From: Bacteroidetes bacterium UBA2664
Lineage (GTDB): Bacteria; Bacteroidota; Rhodothermia; Balneolales; Balneolaceae
NCBI GenBank assembly: GCA_002359315.1
Contig: DEMS01000021.1
Span: 1 to 36,250, forward strand
Direction of reading: 5' to 3'
Length of the DNA: 36,250 nucleotides
Below the pieces are notes generated by a model. That model saw only the letters and a list, made by a program, of their open reading frames with translations. It did no database searches and had not been told where the DNA came from. Shown piece by piece: positions 1 to 9,000 of this stretch. The translations under genes were made by a program, and so were the position numbers. Within the stretch, counting starts at the first letter, position 1. Every line of letters starts with the position of its first letter.

Positions 1-6
1 TTTATT

Positions 7-94
7 TCAGGATCTCAGGGCATGATACTTATTCCTAAATGGAACCAATACCAATGTGGAGTTCTAGACGTGAGATCCTGATCTGCATCAGGAT
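7..94. repeat. Intergenic inverted-repeat element (partial dispersed repeat)
   Basis: The stretch beyond the 3' end of the UPF0182 gene holds two overlapping inverted repeats. TCAGGATCTCA at 7-17 is the exact reverse complement of TGAGATCCTGA at 71-81 (11-bp arms, 53-nt spacer). ATCCTGAT at 75-82 pairs with ATCAGGAT at 87-94 around a CTGC loop. The two structures are mutually exclusive because they share 75-81. Motifs of the GTCATCCTGA/TCAGGATCTC type resemble dispersed intergenic repeats I recall from this group (memory, not a search). There is no T-tract, so a simple terminator is unlikely. Confidence 0.55.
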
Positions 95-139
95 GACTGT
101 TTATTTTGGTTGGTTGCCACTCCACAATACCTTCACTTT

Positions 140-2872
140 TTACTCATTTATCTTTTCATCCAGCTCATTCAGAAGCTCTCCGTATCTCGCCCAATCGCCT
201 TCTTCGAGGGCGGTAACAATCTCGTTCCAGAGGGAGCGAATTTCACGCAGTTGTTCGGCGGAAAGATCGGGAACTGTACCTTCCGCAAGCGGTGTTGTGA
301 CCGGCACACCCTCATCCGTTGCGGTTGCAGGTATAGTAGCTCCACGCAAGATAAAGTCGGCTTCATCGCCGAAAAGATCAAAAATCGCCAGTTCCAGGGT
401 CGGTTGCATGGAGATATTATCTCCAATTGCTACGATTACCCGTTGTAACTGAGGAATCTCGACATTATCTGCAAGAAGGAAGACCGGCTCCACATACAGA
501 AACGAATTTTCAATCGGAATCACCATCAGGTTACCACGGATCACTCTTGAACCGCGTTGATCCCATAGAGCAATTTGTCGTGAAATTTCCGGATCCTGAT
601 CAATCCTCGCTTCAATTTGTGCCGGGCCATAAATTAGACGCTCTTTTGGCAATCGATAAACGACCAGGTCCCCATAATTACCGGGGTCTGATTTTGCAGC
701 CATCCAGGAGATCATATTGTCTCGATTTTCCGGTGTTAGCGGACTGATCAGCATAAATTCCAATGCTTGATCACCCGGCAGCCTGGCCAAAACATAATAG
801 GGTTCCATCAGCATAGGATTTCCGCCATACTGCTCGGTTGGACGAGCCCAAAGATCTTCTTGATTATAAAAAACTTGTGGGGTAGTCATGTGATACCTGG
901 AAAAAGTCTCTATCTGAACTTCGAAGAGATCCTGCGGATATCGAAAATGCTCTTCCATTCCGGCAGGTAATTCATCCAATGATTTGAAAACTCCCGGGAA
1001 GATGTCATCATATACTTTCAATACCGGATCATTTTCATCTACAATATAGTAATCGACTGTGCCATGATAGGCATCTACAACAATTTTTACTGAGTTACGG
1101 ATGTAATTAAAACTGTTGCGATATCTTTGAGAATAAGGGAAATGCGAAGATGTTGTATATGCATCCTGTATCCAAAAGAGCCTGCCATCATTCATAACCA
1201 GATAAGGATCACTGTCCAGATTCAGAAAGGGGGTAATTTTATTGATACGCTGCTGAACACTTCGCCATATTTGAAGACGGCTCTCACTTTCAATATAGTC
1301 TGATAGAATGATATTCATATCAGAGAGTTCCCAGGCAAAAAGAAGTGTTCTGAATAAACTATTGATCTGAATACCACCGGTTCCATCATAGTGGTTATAT
1401 ACGTTATTGTCCCCATCCGGATAGTGCAGTTCCGGGACACCGGTATTAACAATATAATATCCGGTATTGTTTTCCCCGTAATATATTGCCGGATTATCGA
1501 TGACCAAATCAGGGCTTTCAGAAAATGGCGGGATATTTCGTATAACCAATCGAGGTTCGCCCTGCCGGTTTGTTTCTGTCACCGGATTCATTACCAGGCC
1601 AAAACCGTGCGTGTATTGCATATGACGGTTTACCCAGGTGTCTGACTGGCTCGGTAATACCCTCGCAATTTCACGGGCAGATAGCATCATTTGTGTGGGA
1701 TTTCCGTTTACCACATATCGATCATTATCCACAGAATAAAATTCATAGTAGGAGCGTATCTCTTGAAGCTGGCGATAAGTATTCAATAATAGACGGGGAT
1801 CCCACAATCGGATATTATCAACTGCGTCCTGATTATTACGGATGTCAGCAATATTCAAGGTATCATCAGCCATATAATCCACCTCTTCAACATTGTGGAG
1901 GTTATAGGCGAGGCGTGTCATTTCAATGTTGTTTACCAAATAGGGTGATTCTAACTCAAGTTCGTTCGGTTCAACATTAAACTGCTGGACAACACCCGGG
2001 ATCAGGCCTCGTCCGCCCACCATTATTACCAGAATAGCTCCGGCCAAAAGAGGGATTATTTTTTTAAGAGATACCCATCGGCTGATAAAGAAAAGAATGG
2101 ACATGATGGAGGTTAAAATCACAAGCATCCAGATAGCCGGCAGTTGAATGGTGACATCCGTATAACCTGCTCCAAATACGATTCCGTCTGCTTTAAAAAG
2201 GAGATCAAATCGATCCAGGTAAAACCCCCATGCAAGCAATGCAAGCCAAATACCTACATTAATACTTAGATGATTCTTGATACTGTCCCGTGCAGAAAAG
2301 TCTGTGAGAGACTTCATATTCAAAAGCCCTGTGAAAATATATGATAGCCCCAGGATTGCCAGTGTTAAAAAGGCAATAGAGGTGAGAGAACTTTGCATAA
2401 TATTCCAAAAAGGCAGCTGGAACATATAAAAACCGATATCACGGCCAAACAGCGGATCCACTTCACCAAATTCCACACTGCTGATAAAACGGAGCGACTC
2501 ATCCCAGCGGATAAAGAAGCTGAGTGCAAAAATGAAAGCCATTACCAAAGCACCCATAGTGAAAAACTGTTTTATCCGGCTATTGGCAAGCATACTTCCA
2601 AGGTCGAATTCCACTCCTTGAAGAGGTGAACCATGAAGTTTTGCAAATTTTAATTGTCCCGCAAGATATCTGAAATTGAGTGTGAAATAGATGGCTGCAA
2701 TAATAAATGCAACGGTGATCAGTGATAGTTGTGTCCCTCTTAGAGTCCAGAATATTCGTGAATACCCTAACTCATTGAGCCACATCCACTCAAAAATCCA
2801 TGATGAAGAGATAGACAAAAGCACCAGTGGAGTGGCAATAAATAAAAATAATTTGATATAGCGTGATGACAT
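140..2872 (-). CDS. UPF0182 family large membrane protein
   Basis: This 910-residue protein has the layout of the UPF0182/COG1615 family (PF03699): about seven hydrophobic segments in the first ~300 residues, then a long soluble, presumably periplasmic domain. The conserved phrase SPYLVNNIEMTR, which begins the soluble part, and the PYYVLARLPGD region are family hallmarks as I remember them. The C-terminus is acidic and probably helical (residues ~865-910, rich in Glu and Leu), also seen in family members. The molecular function of UPF0182 proteins is not established. It stands alone on the minus strand, divergent from a mini-protein gene. A TAAATTTG element upstream (2913-2920, minus) could be its -7 box. 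The family call is strong; no function can be claimed. Confidence 0.93.
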   Translation of the reverse strand: MSSRYIKLFLFIATPLVLLSISSSWIFEWMWLNELGYSRIFWTLRGTQLSLITVAFIIAAIYFTLNFRYLAGQLKFAKLHGSPLQGVEFDLGSMLANSRIKQFFTMGALVMAFIFALSFFIRWDESLRFISSVEFGEVDPLFGRDIGFYMFQLPFWNIMQSSLTSIAFLTLAILGLSYIFTGLLNMKSLTDFSARDSIKNHLSINVGIWLALLAWGFYLDRFDLLFKADGIVFGAGYTDVTIQLPAIWMLVILTSIMSILFFISRWVSLKKIIPLLAGAILVIMVGGRGLIPGVVQQFNVEPNELELESPYLVNNIEMTRLAYNLHNVEEVDYMADDTLNIADIRNNQDAVDNIRLWDPRLLLNTYRQLQEIRSYYEFYSVDNDRYVVNGNPTQMMLSAREIARVLPSQSDTWVNRHMQYTHGFGLVMNPVTETNRQGEPRLVIRNIPPFSESPDLVIDNPAIYYGENNTGYYIVNTGVPELHYPDGDNNVYNHYDGTGGIQINSLFRTLLFAWELSDMNIILSDYIESESRLQIWRSVQQRINKITPFLNLDSDPYLVMNDGRLFWIQDAYTTSSHFPYSQRYRNSFNYIRNSVKIVVDAYHGTVDYYIVDENDPVLKVYDDIFPGVFKSLDELPAGMEEHFRYPQDLFEVQIETFSRYHMTTPQVFYNQEDLWARPTEQYGGNPMLMEPYYVLARLPGDQALEFMLISPLTPENRDNMISWMAAKSDPGNYGDLVVYRLPKERLIYGPAQIEARIDQDPEISRQIALWDQRGSRVIRGNLMVIPIENSFLYVEPVFLLADNVEIPQLQRVIVAIGDNISMQPTLELAIFDLFGDEADFILRGATIPATATDEGVPVTTPLAEGTVPDLSAEQLREIRSLWNEIVTALEEGDWARYGELLNELDEKINE

Positions 2873-2912
2873 AGGAAACTGTTTTTTAAGATCAATTAAG
2901 TGCTTTAAAATA

Positions 2913-2947
2913 CAAATTTAAGCGGATAAGCACGACATCTATCTTTG
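2913..2947. promoter_or_regulatory. Divergent candidate -7 elements
   Basis: TAAATTTG on the minus strand (2920 down to 2913) and TATCTTTG on the plus strand (2940-2947) both fit the Bacteroidota TAnnTTTG -7 consensus. They point at the UPF0182 gene and at the mini-protein gene respectively. Neither has a clear TTTG -33 box at the expected distance, so the call is weak. Confidence 0.3.
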
Positions 2948-3038
2948 TAGACGGCGATTGCCAATAAAGCTGAAAAAAAGCATCATAGTGGGTACCTTTC
3001 AATGAACTATGTTGGAGGAATAAAATCTATATTAAATA

Positions 3039-3197
3039 ATGAGTAAAACGAAAGAGTGTCCGGGTTGTGCTATGGATGTGGATACAGATGCTGAAATCTG
3101 TCCTATTTGTCAGTATGAATTCCCGCGTCAATCAAGGGCAGCTCAAATGACTATCTTCTTTTTGATTATACTCATGCTTCTCTGGATTCTATTTTAA
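3039..3197 (+). CDS. Zinc-ribbon/transmembrane mini-protein (52 aa)
   Basis: A 52-residue ORF starting with MSKTKECPGC carries two CxxC knuckles, CPGC (residues 8-11) and CPIC (21-24). The spacing suits a rubredoxin- or zinc-ribbon-like metal site. After a short basic linker (PRQSRAAQ) comes a single hydrophobic helix of about 15 residues running to the C-terminus (TIFFLIILMLLWILF). This is the usual design of small zinc-ribbon tail-anchored proteins. A GGAGGA at 3014-3019 lies about 19 nt before the ATG, further than usual. The gene sits between the divergent UPF0182 gene and the MFS gene. The role is unknown; the ordered Cys pairs plus membrane tail make it unlikely to be a chance ORF. Confidence 0.72.
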   Translation: MSKTKECPGCAMDVDTDAEICPICQYEFPRQSRAAQMTIFFLIILMLLWILF

Positions 3198-3257
3198 TGG
3201 AATCCGGCACTCCGGCGTTATAGTCAATAAACGCGCATCGAGTTGATATAGAGGAAA

Positions 3258-3407
3258 ATGCTTTATAGGAAAACAAGAAGGTACAGGATAATAAATGAAG
3301 ATTATTCAAAAGGTGGTGCTTTCCATATTCGATTCTATCTATTCGATGTTAAAAGCTCTATTTTGAAGGACAAAGAAATTTTAATGAGTGCTAACTATCA
3401 GTCGTAA
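3258..3407 (+). CDS. Candidate 49-aa small ORF abutting the MFS gene
   Basis: An ORF from an ATG preceded by GAGGAAA encodes 49 residues beginning MLYRKTRRYRIINEDYS. It is basic at the N-terminus and has no recognised domain. Its TAA (3405-3407) is followed directly by the ATG of the MFS gene in the same frame. That could mean translational coupling or a broken N-terminal extension of the transporter. A 49-codon open frame can also arise by chance in AT-rich DNA, so confidence is low. Confidence 0.28.
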   Translation: MLYRKTRRYRIINEDYSKGGAFHIRFYLFDVKSSILKDKEILMSANYQS

Positions 3408-4628
3408 ATGGACTATCTGGCATTTGTCAGAAAAGAGAAGCGTCTTTTATCATTTGCAGTCTCTTTCACTTTTTTCTCAAGTTTCGGTCAAACATTTTTT
3501 ATCTCACTTTTTGTACCCTTCTATCTGGTAGCTTTTGAGTTGAGCAATGCGTCATTTGGATCACTCTACTCTGCAGCAACTCTTACAGGAGCTATGATAT
3601 TACCCTATTTGGGGCAGTGGATTGATCGTATATCCCTCTCGAAATATAGTTTAGCAGTCTCTGCAGGATTGTTTTTTGCAGCTGTATTGATGTCCATATC
3701 GTGGCATATCTCCATATTTTTTATAAGTCTTATTCTTGTGAGATTAACCGGACAAGGACTCAGCAGTCATACAGCACAGGCGACAATGGCACGGGTTTAC
3801 GGGACTGAAAGAGGGAAGGCACTCAGTGTATCAGCGTTAGGGTACCCACTTGGTGAAGCCGTACTGCCCAGTATCATCACGGCTATGCTTGTTGTTTTTC
3901 ATTGGAGAACGATCTGGGGCATAATCGCGGGTGTCATTGCCCTCATTTTTATCCCCGTTGTATGGACACTTATCCGAACCTATGAAAAAAGAGAGACCCA
4001 TACAGCCCCGAAAGTGAAACGGTCTGCGAAAGAGGACTATAAGGTCATTCTTAAAGACAGAAGAACTTTATTTATCATCCCGGCCATTTTAATCCCACCA
4101 TTCTGGGCAACCGGACTTTTTCTATATCAGATTGCCGCTGCTGATGAATTAGGCTGGAGTGCTTCCCTGATTGCAACCGCATTCATCTCTTTTGCAATTA
4201 TGAGAATTCTTTTCGGAATCATTTCCGGGCCATTGATCGATCGATTTACAGCGTGTAAACTATTTCCATTTTATCTGATTCCTATACTGCTGGGTCTTTT
4301 ATCAGCCGTCTATTTTTCAACAAATTGGTCGGCATTTGTATACCTGGGCATGATTGGAGTAACAATGGGATTGGGCAGCACCATAAAATCAGCACTTTTG
4401 GCTGAAATGTATGGATCAGAAAGAATAGGTACCGTTCAAAGCTTATTTACTACATTTATGGTGTTAAGCACGGCATCGAGTCCGATTTTAGTCGGAACCA
4501 TGCTGGACAGTACATTTACCATGCATGATATTTTGTATCTGGCGATCGTGACAACAGTAGTCAGTGTGCTTTTATCTTTTAGAGTTATCACATCAAAACC
4601 GGTGGATATATCGAAACCCATTGAATAG
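3408..4628 (+). CDS. Major facilitator superfamily transporter
   Basis: This 406-residue protein is strongly hydrophobic with about twelve membrane segments and a charged central loop (residues ~192-210, KRETHTAPKVKRSAKEDYK). That is the 6+6 layout of the MFS (PF07690). The loop between helices 2 and 3 reads YLGQWIDRISLSKYS, resembling the family GxxxDRxGRR motif; the second half repeats it as GPLIDRFTACK. The second residue stretch (SFTFFSSFGQTFFISLF) resembles MFS members annotated as nitrate or sugar-like permeases, but the substrate cannot be assigned. No regulator or enzyme partner lies next to it. The start is the ATG directly after the stop of the preceding small in-frame ORF. Confidence 0.9.
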   Translation: MDYLAFVRKEKRLLSFAVSFTFFSSFGQTFFISLFVPFYLVAFELSNASFGSLYSAATLTGAMILPYLGQWIDRISLSKYSLAVSAGLFFAAVLMSISWHISIFFISLILVRLTGQGLSSHTAQATMARVYGTERGKALSVSALGYPLGEAVLPSIITAMLVVFHWRTIWGIIAGVIALIFIPVVWTLIRTYEKRETHTAPKVKRSAKEDYKVILKDRRTLFIIPAILIPPFWATGLFLYQIAAADELGWSASLIATAFISFAIMRILFGIISGPLIDRFTACKLFPFYLIPILLGLLSAVYFSTNWSAFVYLGMIGVTMGLGSTIKSALLAEMYGSERIGTVQSLFTTFMVLSTASSPILVGTMLDSTFTMHDILYLAIVTTVVSVLLSFRVITSKPVDISKPIE

Positions 4629-4681
4629 AGTGTCAATTATTAAAACCATATGGCACGATTTGTTAAATTATTTCGTTTACA

Positions 4682-5317
4682 ATGGAAATAATAAACAAAT
4701 CCGAAACTATGAATTTGGCAATCATCCTTTTTTCAATACTATCCATTATGAATATATCTGATAACCAAACTGAATCTGAAACAGAAGTGGCCGTATTTGG
4801 AGCCGGTTGTTTTTGGTGTGTCGAAGCTATTTATCAACGAGTATCCGGCGTTGTTGACATTGAATCCGGATATGCCGGCGGACATGTAGAAAATCCTACT
4901 TACAATCAGGTCGTGTCCGGGCGAACGGGTCATGCCGAAGTGGTTAGGGTTGAATTTGATCCGGAAATCATCTCCTATGAAGAACTGCTTGAAGTATTTT
5001 GGCATACCCATGATCCTACGACGCTCAATCGGCAGGGTGCTGATGTTGGTACGCAATACCGATCCGCTATCTTTTATCTGTCACCAGAGCAGAGAGATAC
5101 AGCATTGAAATCGCTGCAAAAAACCAACGACTCTGATCTCTGGAGTGACGAAATCGTAACAGAGGTAACTCCGTTGTCAAATTACAGTACAGCTGAGGAT
5201 TATCACCAGAACTATTTCAACAATAATCCGAATGCGGGTTACTGTTCAGTTGTGATTGCTCCCAAATTGGCTAAGTTCAAAAAAGATTTTCCACATTTAC
5301 TTCAAGATTCTGTATAA
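4682..5317 (+). CDS. msrA: Peptide methionine-S-sulfoxide reductase MsrA
   Basis: The enzyme reduces the S-epimer of methionine sulfoxide in proteins, regenerated by thioredoxin. The catalytic motif GCFWC is present at residues 42-46 (nucleophile Cys43). The ESGYAGG, RTGHAEVVRVEFDP, FWHTHDPTTLNRQGADVGTQYRS and EDYHQNYF blocks are all typical of PF01625. A further Cys at 188 (NAGYCSVV) is the likely resolving residue. About 25 extra residues precede the core and include a hydrophobic run (NLAIILFSILSIMNIS), so the protein may be exported or membrane-anchored. The start is uncertain: the ATG at 4709 would begin at that hydrophobic run and fits a signal peptide equally well. The gene appears monocistronic. 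Confidence 0.95.
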   Translation: MEIINKSETMNLAIILFSILSIMNISDNQTESETEVAVFGAGCFWCVEAIYQRVSGVVDIESGYAGGHVENPTYNQVVSGRTGHAEVVRVEFDPEIISYEELLEVFWHTHDPTTLNRQGADVGTQYRSAIFYLSPEQRDTALKSLQKTNDSDLWSDEIVTEVTPLSNYSTAEDYHQNYFNNNPNAGYCSVVIAPKLAKFKKDFPHLLQDSV

Positions 5318-5432
5318 TCAATTGAATAAATCTATAAATCGACCATTTATTTTAAACTCATGTATGAGAAGATGTTCTTGTCATGATTTAAGAGAGATAA
5401 ACTTCAACTAAAATAAACTAAACTAAAAAAGG

Positions 5433-5990
5433 ATGATGAGACTAATTACACTATCAATATTTATAATTGTAACCGGATTGCTGTTGAGTCAGCAGGCGAA
5501 TGCACAAGAAAGAAACCATGAACGTGTATGGGTGAGTCCAAGTGCGGTTGCGGGACAAACAATCGGTTTGACAAAAGTGGAAGTGACATATGGCAGGCCC
5601 GGTGTAAGAGAGAGAGTGCTTTTTGCCAGTGATGGACTTGCACCTTTTGGTGAAGTATGGAGAACCGGTGCCAATGAATCAACAGTGATTACATTTTCAG
5701 ATGATGTTTTTGTTGAGGGCGAGCTTGTTGAAGAGGGTGTTTATTCACTCTATACGATACCCGGAGAAGATGAGTGGACCATTATTATCAACGACAAACT
5801 TTCCTGGGGAACAGAGTATGATGCAGCTGAAGATAGACTCAGAGTTCAGGTTACCCCGGAAGAAGCACATTTTGTAGAGCAGATGATGATCTATTTTGAA
5901 GATGTAACACCGGAATCAGGAACGCTATACATTCACTGGGGAAATATCAGGGTACCGGTTGAATTGTCACCGGATCGTGAGTTGGAATAA
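5433..5990 (+). CDS. DUF2911 secreted protein
   Basis: A 185-residue protein with a clear signal peptide (hydrophobic core LITLSIFIIVTGLLLS, probable cleavage after NAQ near residue 24). The mature part matches DUF2911 (PF11138): SPSAVAGQTIGLTKVEVTYGRP near the start, then LAPFGEVWRTGANESTVITF, then EGVYSLYTIPGEDEWTIIIN. These phrases are the recognisable core of the family, which is widespread in Bacteroidota. No biochemical function is established. It converges on the giant FG-GAP gene, with a shared hairpin between them. Two adjacent ATGs (5433 and 5436) are possible starts. Confidence 0.93.
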   Translation: MMRLITLSIFIIVTGLLLSQQANAQERNHERVWVSPSAVAGQTIGLTKVEVTYGRPGVRERVLFASDGLAPFGEVWRTGANESTVITFSDDVFVEGELVEEGVYSLYTIPGEDEWTIIINDKLSWGTEYDAAEDRLRVQVTPEEAHFVEQMMIYFEDVTPESGTLYIHWGNIRVPVELSPDRELE

Positions 5991-5993
5991 ATT

Positions 5994-6034
5994 AAAAAAT
6001 ATATCCGGTTATCTGATTTTGTATAGCCGGATAT
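5994..6034 (-). terminator. Intrinsic terminator overlapping the FG-GAP gene stop codon
   Basis: Positions 6001-6012 pair with 6023-6034 in a 12-bp stem with one G-U pair and a 10-nt loop (ATATCCGG/CCGGATAT outer arms). Read on the minus strand, the stem is followed by A and then TTTTTT (5994-5999). The stop codon of the minus-strand gene (6009-6011) lies inside the stem. It may also slow plus-strand transcription from the convergent DUF2911 gene. Confidence 0.7.
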
Positions 6035-9000
6035 AGTCATCATTGTTACCTATTACGATCAGGTTTCCGTTGGGAGATCGAACTAGTGAGAGGGTTTTGA
6101 CATCTTTTGGGGCAAGAAATCCACTTTCGAATGGAGAAATGGGGATAAAATTACCAGCCCCATCATTTTTGAGCCAAAGTCCATTACCTGCGTCAGCTCT
6201 GGGGATTTCAGGGTCGGTTGCGTAGATATTTCCTGCCAAAATCAGGTCATTAAAGCCGTTATCTTCTACATCAAATATCAGAATAGATTTAACGGGAGAT
6301 ATTTGTGCAAGAGAAGGAAGGGGCCGGGCAGTAAATGTTCCATCTCCATTGTTGTAAAAGATGCTGCTTTCAAAGGTATCGGCTTCTAAACGCAGAGCGC
6401 GGTTTAATAGCTCTCGTCTAAATAGTTCTTCCATATCCACAACGGCAAATCGTTCAAAAGATTTGTAACGTTGCATCAATTGTGGATGCTGCATTCCATA
6501 TTTTGCAAGGCCGAAAAATGGATAAACGCTTTCATTATCTTCATTTTTTTCCTTAAAAGAGAACAATCCAGGATCATTTTGCTCGCTTTGATCCGTTTGA
6601 TTATATCTTTTTGTGAAAAAATTATCCATCTGCCTGTTGTTGTTAAAATCTGCGGCATAAAGGCCGAGAGGATCATCCGTTGAAGTAGTAAATGTGTGAT
6701 TAAGCCCTAAATTTCCTGCAACGATATCCGAGTATCCGTTACCGTTCAGATCTGCAACTGCAAGGCTGTACCACCATCCTCTCATTGGAGGCAGGCCTGT
6801 ATCTTCTGTGATATTAATCAGTTCGCTTCCATCATTTCTGAAAAATTGAACCGGCAGCCATATGCCAGAAAGAACTAGGTCCTGCATTCCGTCATTATCA
6901 AGATCAACCCATTCGGCATCAGTGATCATGCCCGATTCGAGTAATTCTGATGCAACCTGTTCTGTTGCATCGGTGAACGTACCTCCTTCATTGATTAAAA
7001 GATAACTGCGGGGTGGTAATGGATATAGGTATGGTGTGAGCCTGCCACCTACAAAAAGATCCATTAAACCGTTACCTGTAAAATCACCGGCAGCGATAGC
7101 CTGGGTACTGGTAATCATTTCAGGAAGGCCCTCATCAGATCTTACAAAATTCCCATCCCCCCGGTTGATGTATAACCTGTCTTGATGCAGTTGTGACGAT
7201 GGTGAAATTTCATAGCCGCCGCTAGCCACATAAAGATCAAGAATACCATTCCCGGTTGCATCAAAGAAAAGAGCACCTGAATCTTTAAAACGTCGGTCTT
7301 TTTCCCACACGTCAGAGTGTTCTGATTCTTTAAAACTTCCATCCGATTGTTGGATTAAAAGCAATCCGGGAGAATCTGCAACACCTCCAATGTAGAGGTC
7401 ATCCAGTCCATTTCCGTTCACATCACCGGATGCGATCACGGGACCTAGTCGGGAAAGGCGGTGCGGTAATTGAGGTTGTATTTTAAAATCGATAAATGAA
7501 TTATTTTCGCTGTGCTTCCATGTTGTCAGATTTTCTTTCTCTACCGATTCAAAATGATGATTTTCAAGCAATGGGTCAGTCAGTTTTTCATTGTACTCTT
7601 TAGCATCTTCTTGTGAGAGTGTAATTTGTTGATTAGTCGTTAGATCCGTAAGTAATTGATATCGACCATCAGGCCAGAAAATCTCAAGTGAATCGATTTT
7701 GGAGTTTGAACCAAGCCCAAAGTGCAGAATATTATCTACTGTTGACTGATATCCCCTATACGGTGATTGAGATAGGTATTGGCTCGATCCGTCGATTGTA
7801 ACTATTAACTCAGACCCTATCCCCTGACTATTAGGGTATGAACCATCAAGATGTACTTTCAGGAAGGTATGTTGATTTTCCGGAACGCCTTGATTCTCGT
7901 ATATAGAGGCCGGTTCATTGATGTTATTAATGATGAGATCCAGTTTGCCATTATTATTTAAATCTGCGTAGGCAGCACCGTAGGAGTATCCCTCGTGATT
8001 TAACCCCCAGTCAACTGTTTTATTGATGAATTTCAGGTCTCCATTGTTTTCAAATATATAATTTGGCAGAAATATATCATAGAGATCACTTACAAGTTGA
8101 AGGAGTTCATTCCTTGCTTCAGTGTCACTCCTGTTCACTAATGAAAATTCCTGGATTTTAAAGTCAAAATCGTATACGGCTTTAGGAAAGCCATTTGTAA
8201 TAAAAATATCTTTTAGCCCATTATTGTTAAAGTCTGCCATTAAAGTTGACCAGCTCCAGTCGGTATATGAGATCCCTGCCTGTCTGCCAATCTCACTGAA
8301 AACCATTTCTCCATTGGGTTTCATTCCGTTACTTAATTGAAGCGTATTCATTGAATATTGATAGTTAATACCACGTCCAATAAGATCCATCTGTTGTTCG
8401 AATGTAATGGAACCGCTCATTTTTTTTCTATCTCTGAGGTCTTCCGGCATCATGTCAGCCACCAGGATATCAGGCCATCCATCATTATTGAAATCTGCAA
8501 TATCTGTCCCCATCCCTGCCAGGCTGGTGTGTTTCAGCCAATCAGGTGCCCGATTAGTGAAAGTGCCATCTCCATTATTGATGTATAAAATACTGTTTGG
8601 GTCCAAGTCATTAGAGATATAAATATCCGGGCAGCCATCTCTGTTGATATCTGCAATTGCGATACCTAATCCATATCCGATTTCTCTAAGGATCCCGGCT
8701 TCTTCGGATACATCAGTAAACGTGCCATTGCCATTATTTCGGTAAAGCTTATCAAAACTAATGTCGCTACCTGTCCGAAAATTGCCTTCAGAGAAAATGG
8801 ATCCACCTGCGAAATCGAGTTCAGAATTATTTAGTAAATAGACATCTAAAAATCCATCCCCGTTATAATCGAAAAATGCAGATTGAGTTGTGAAACTGGT
8901 ATCTGCGAGATTGAATTCAGAGGCAGATTCTGTAAACGTTCCATCGCCCTTATTGATATAGAGCAAGTTACGTCTCATTTCTGCCGGAGTGTCGGAAAGG

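Noticed and set aside
110..448. Plus-strand ORFs opposite the UPF0182 C-terminus
   Set aside because: They are frame shadows of a well-supported gene and their translations lack any domain signal.
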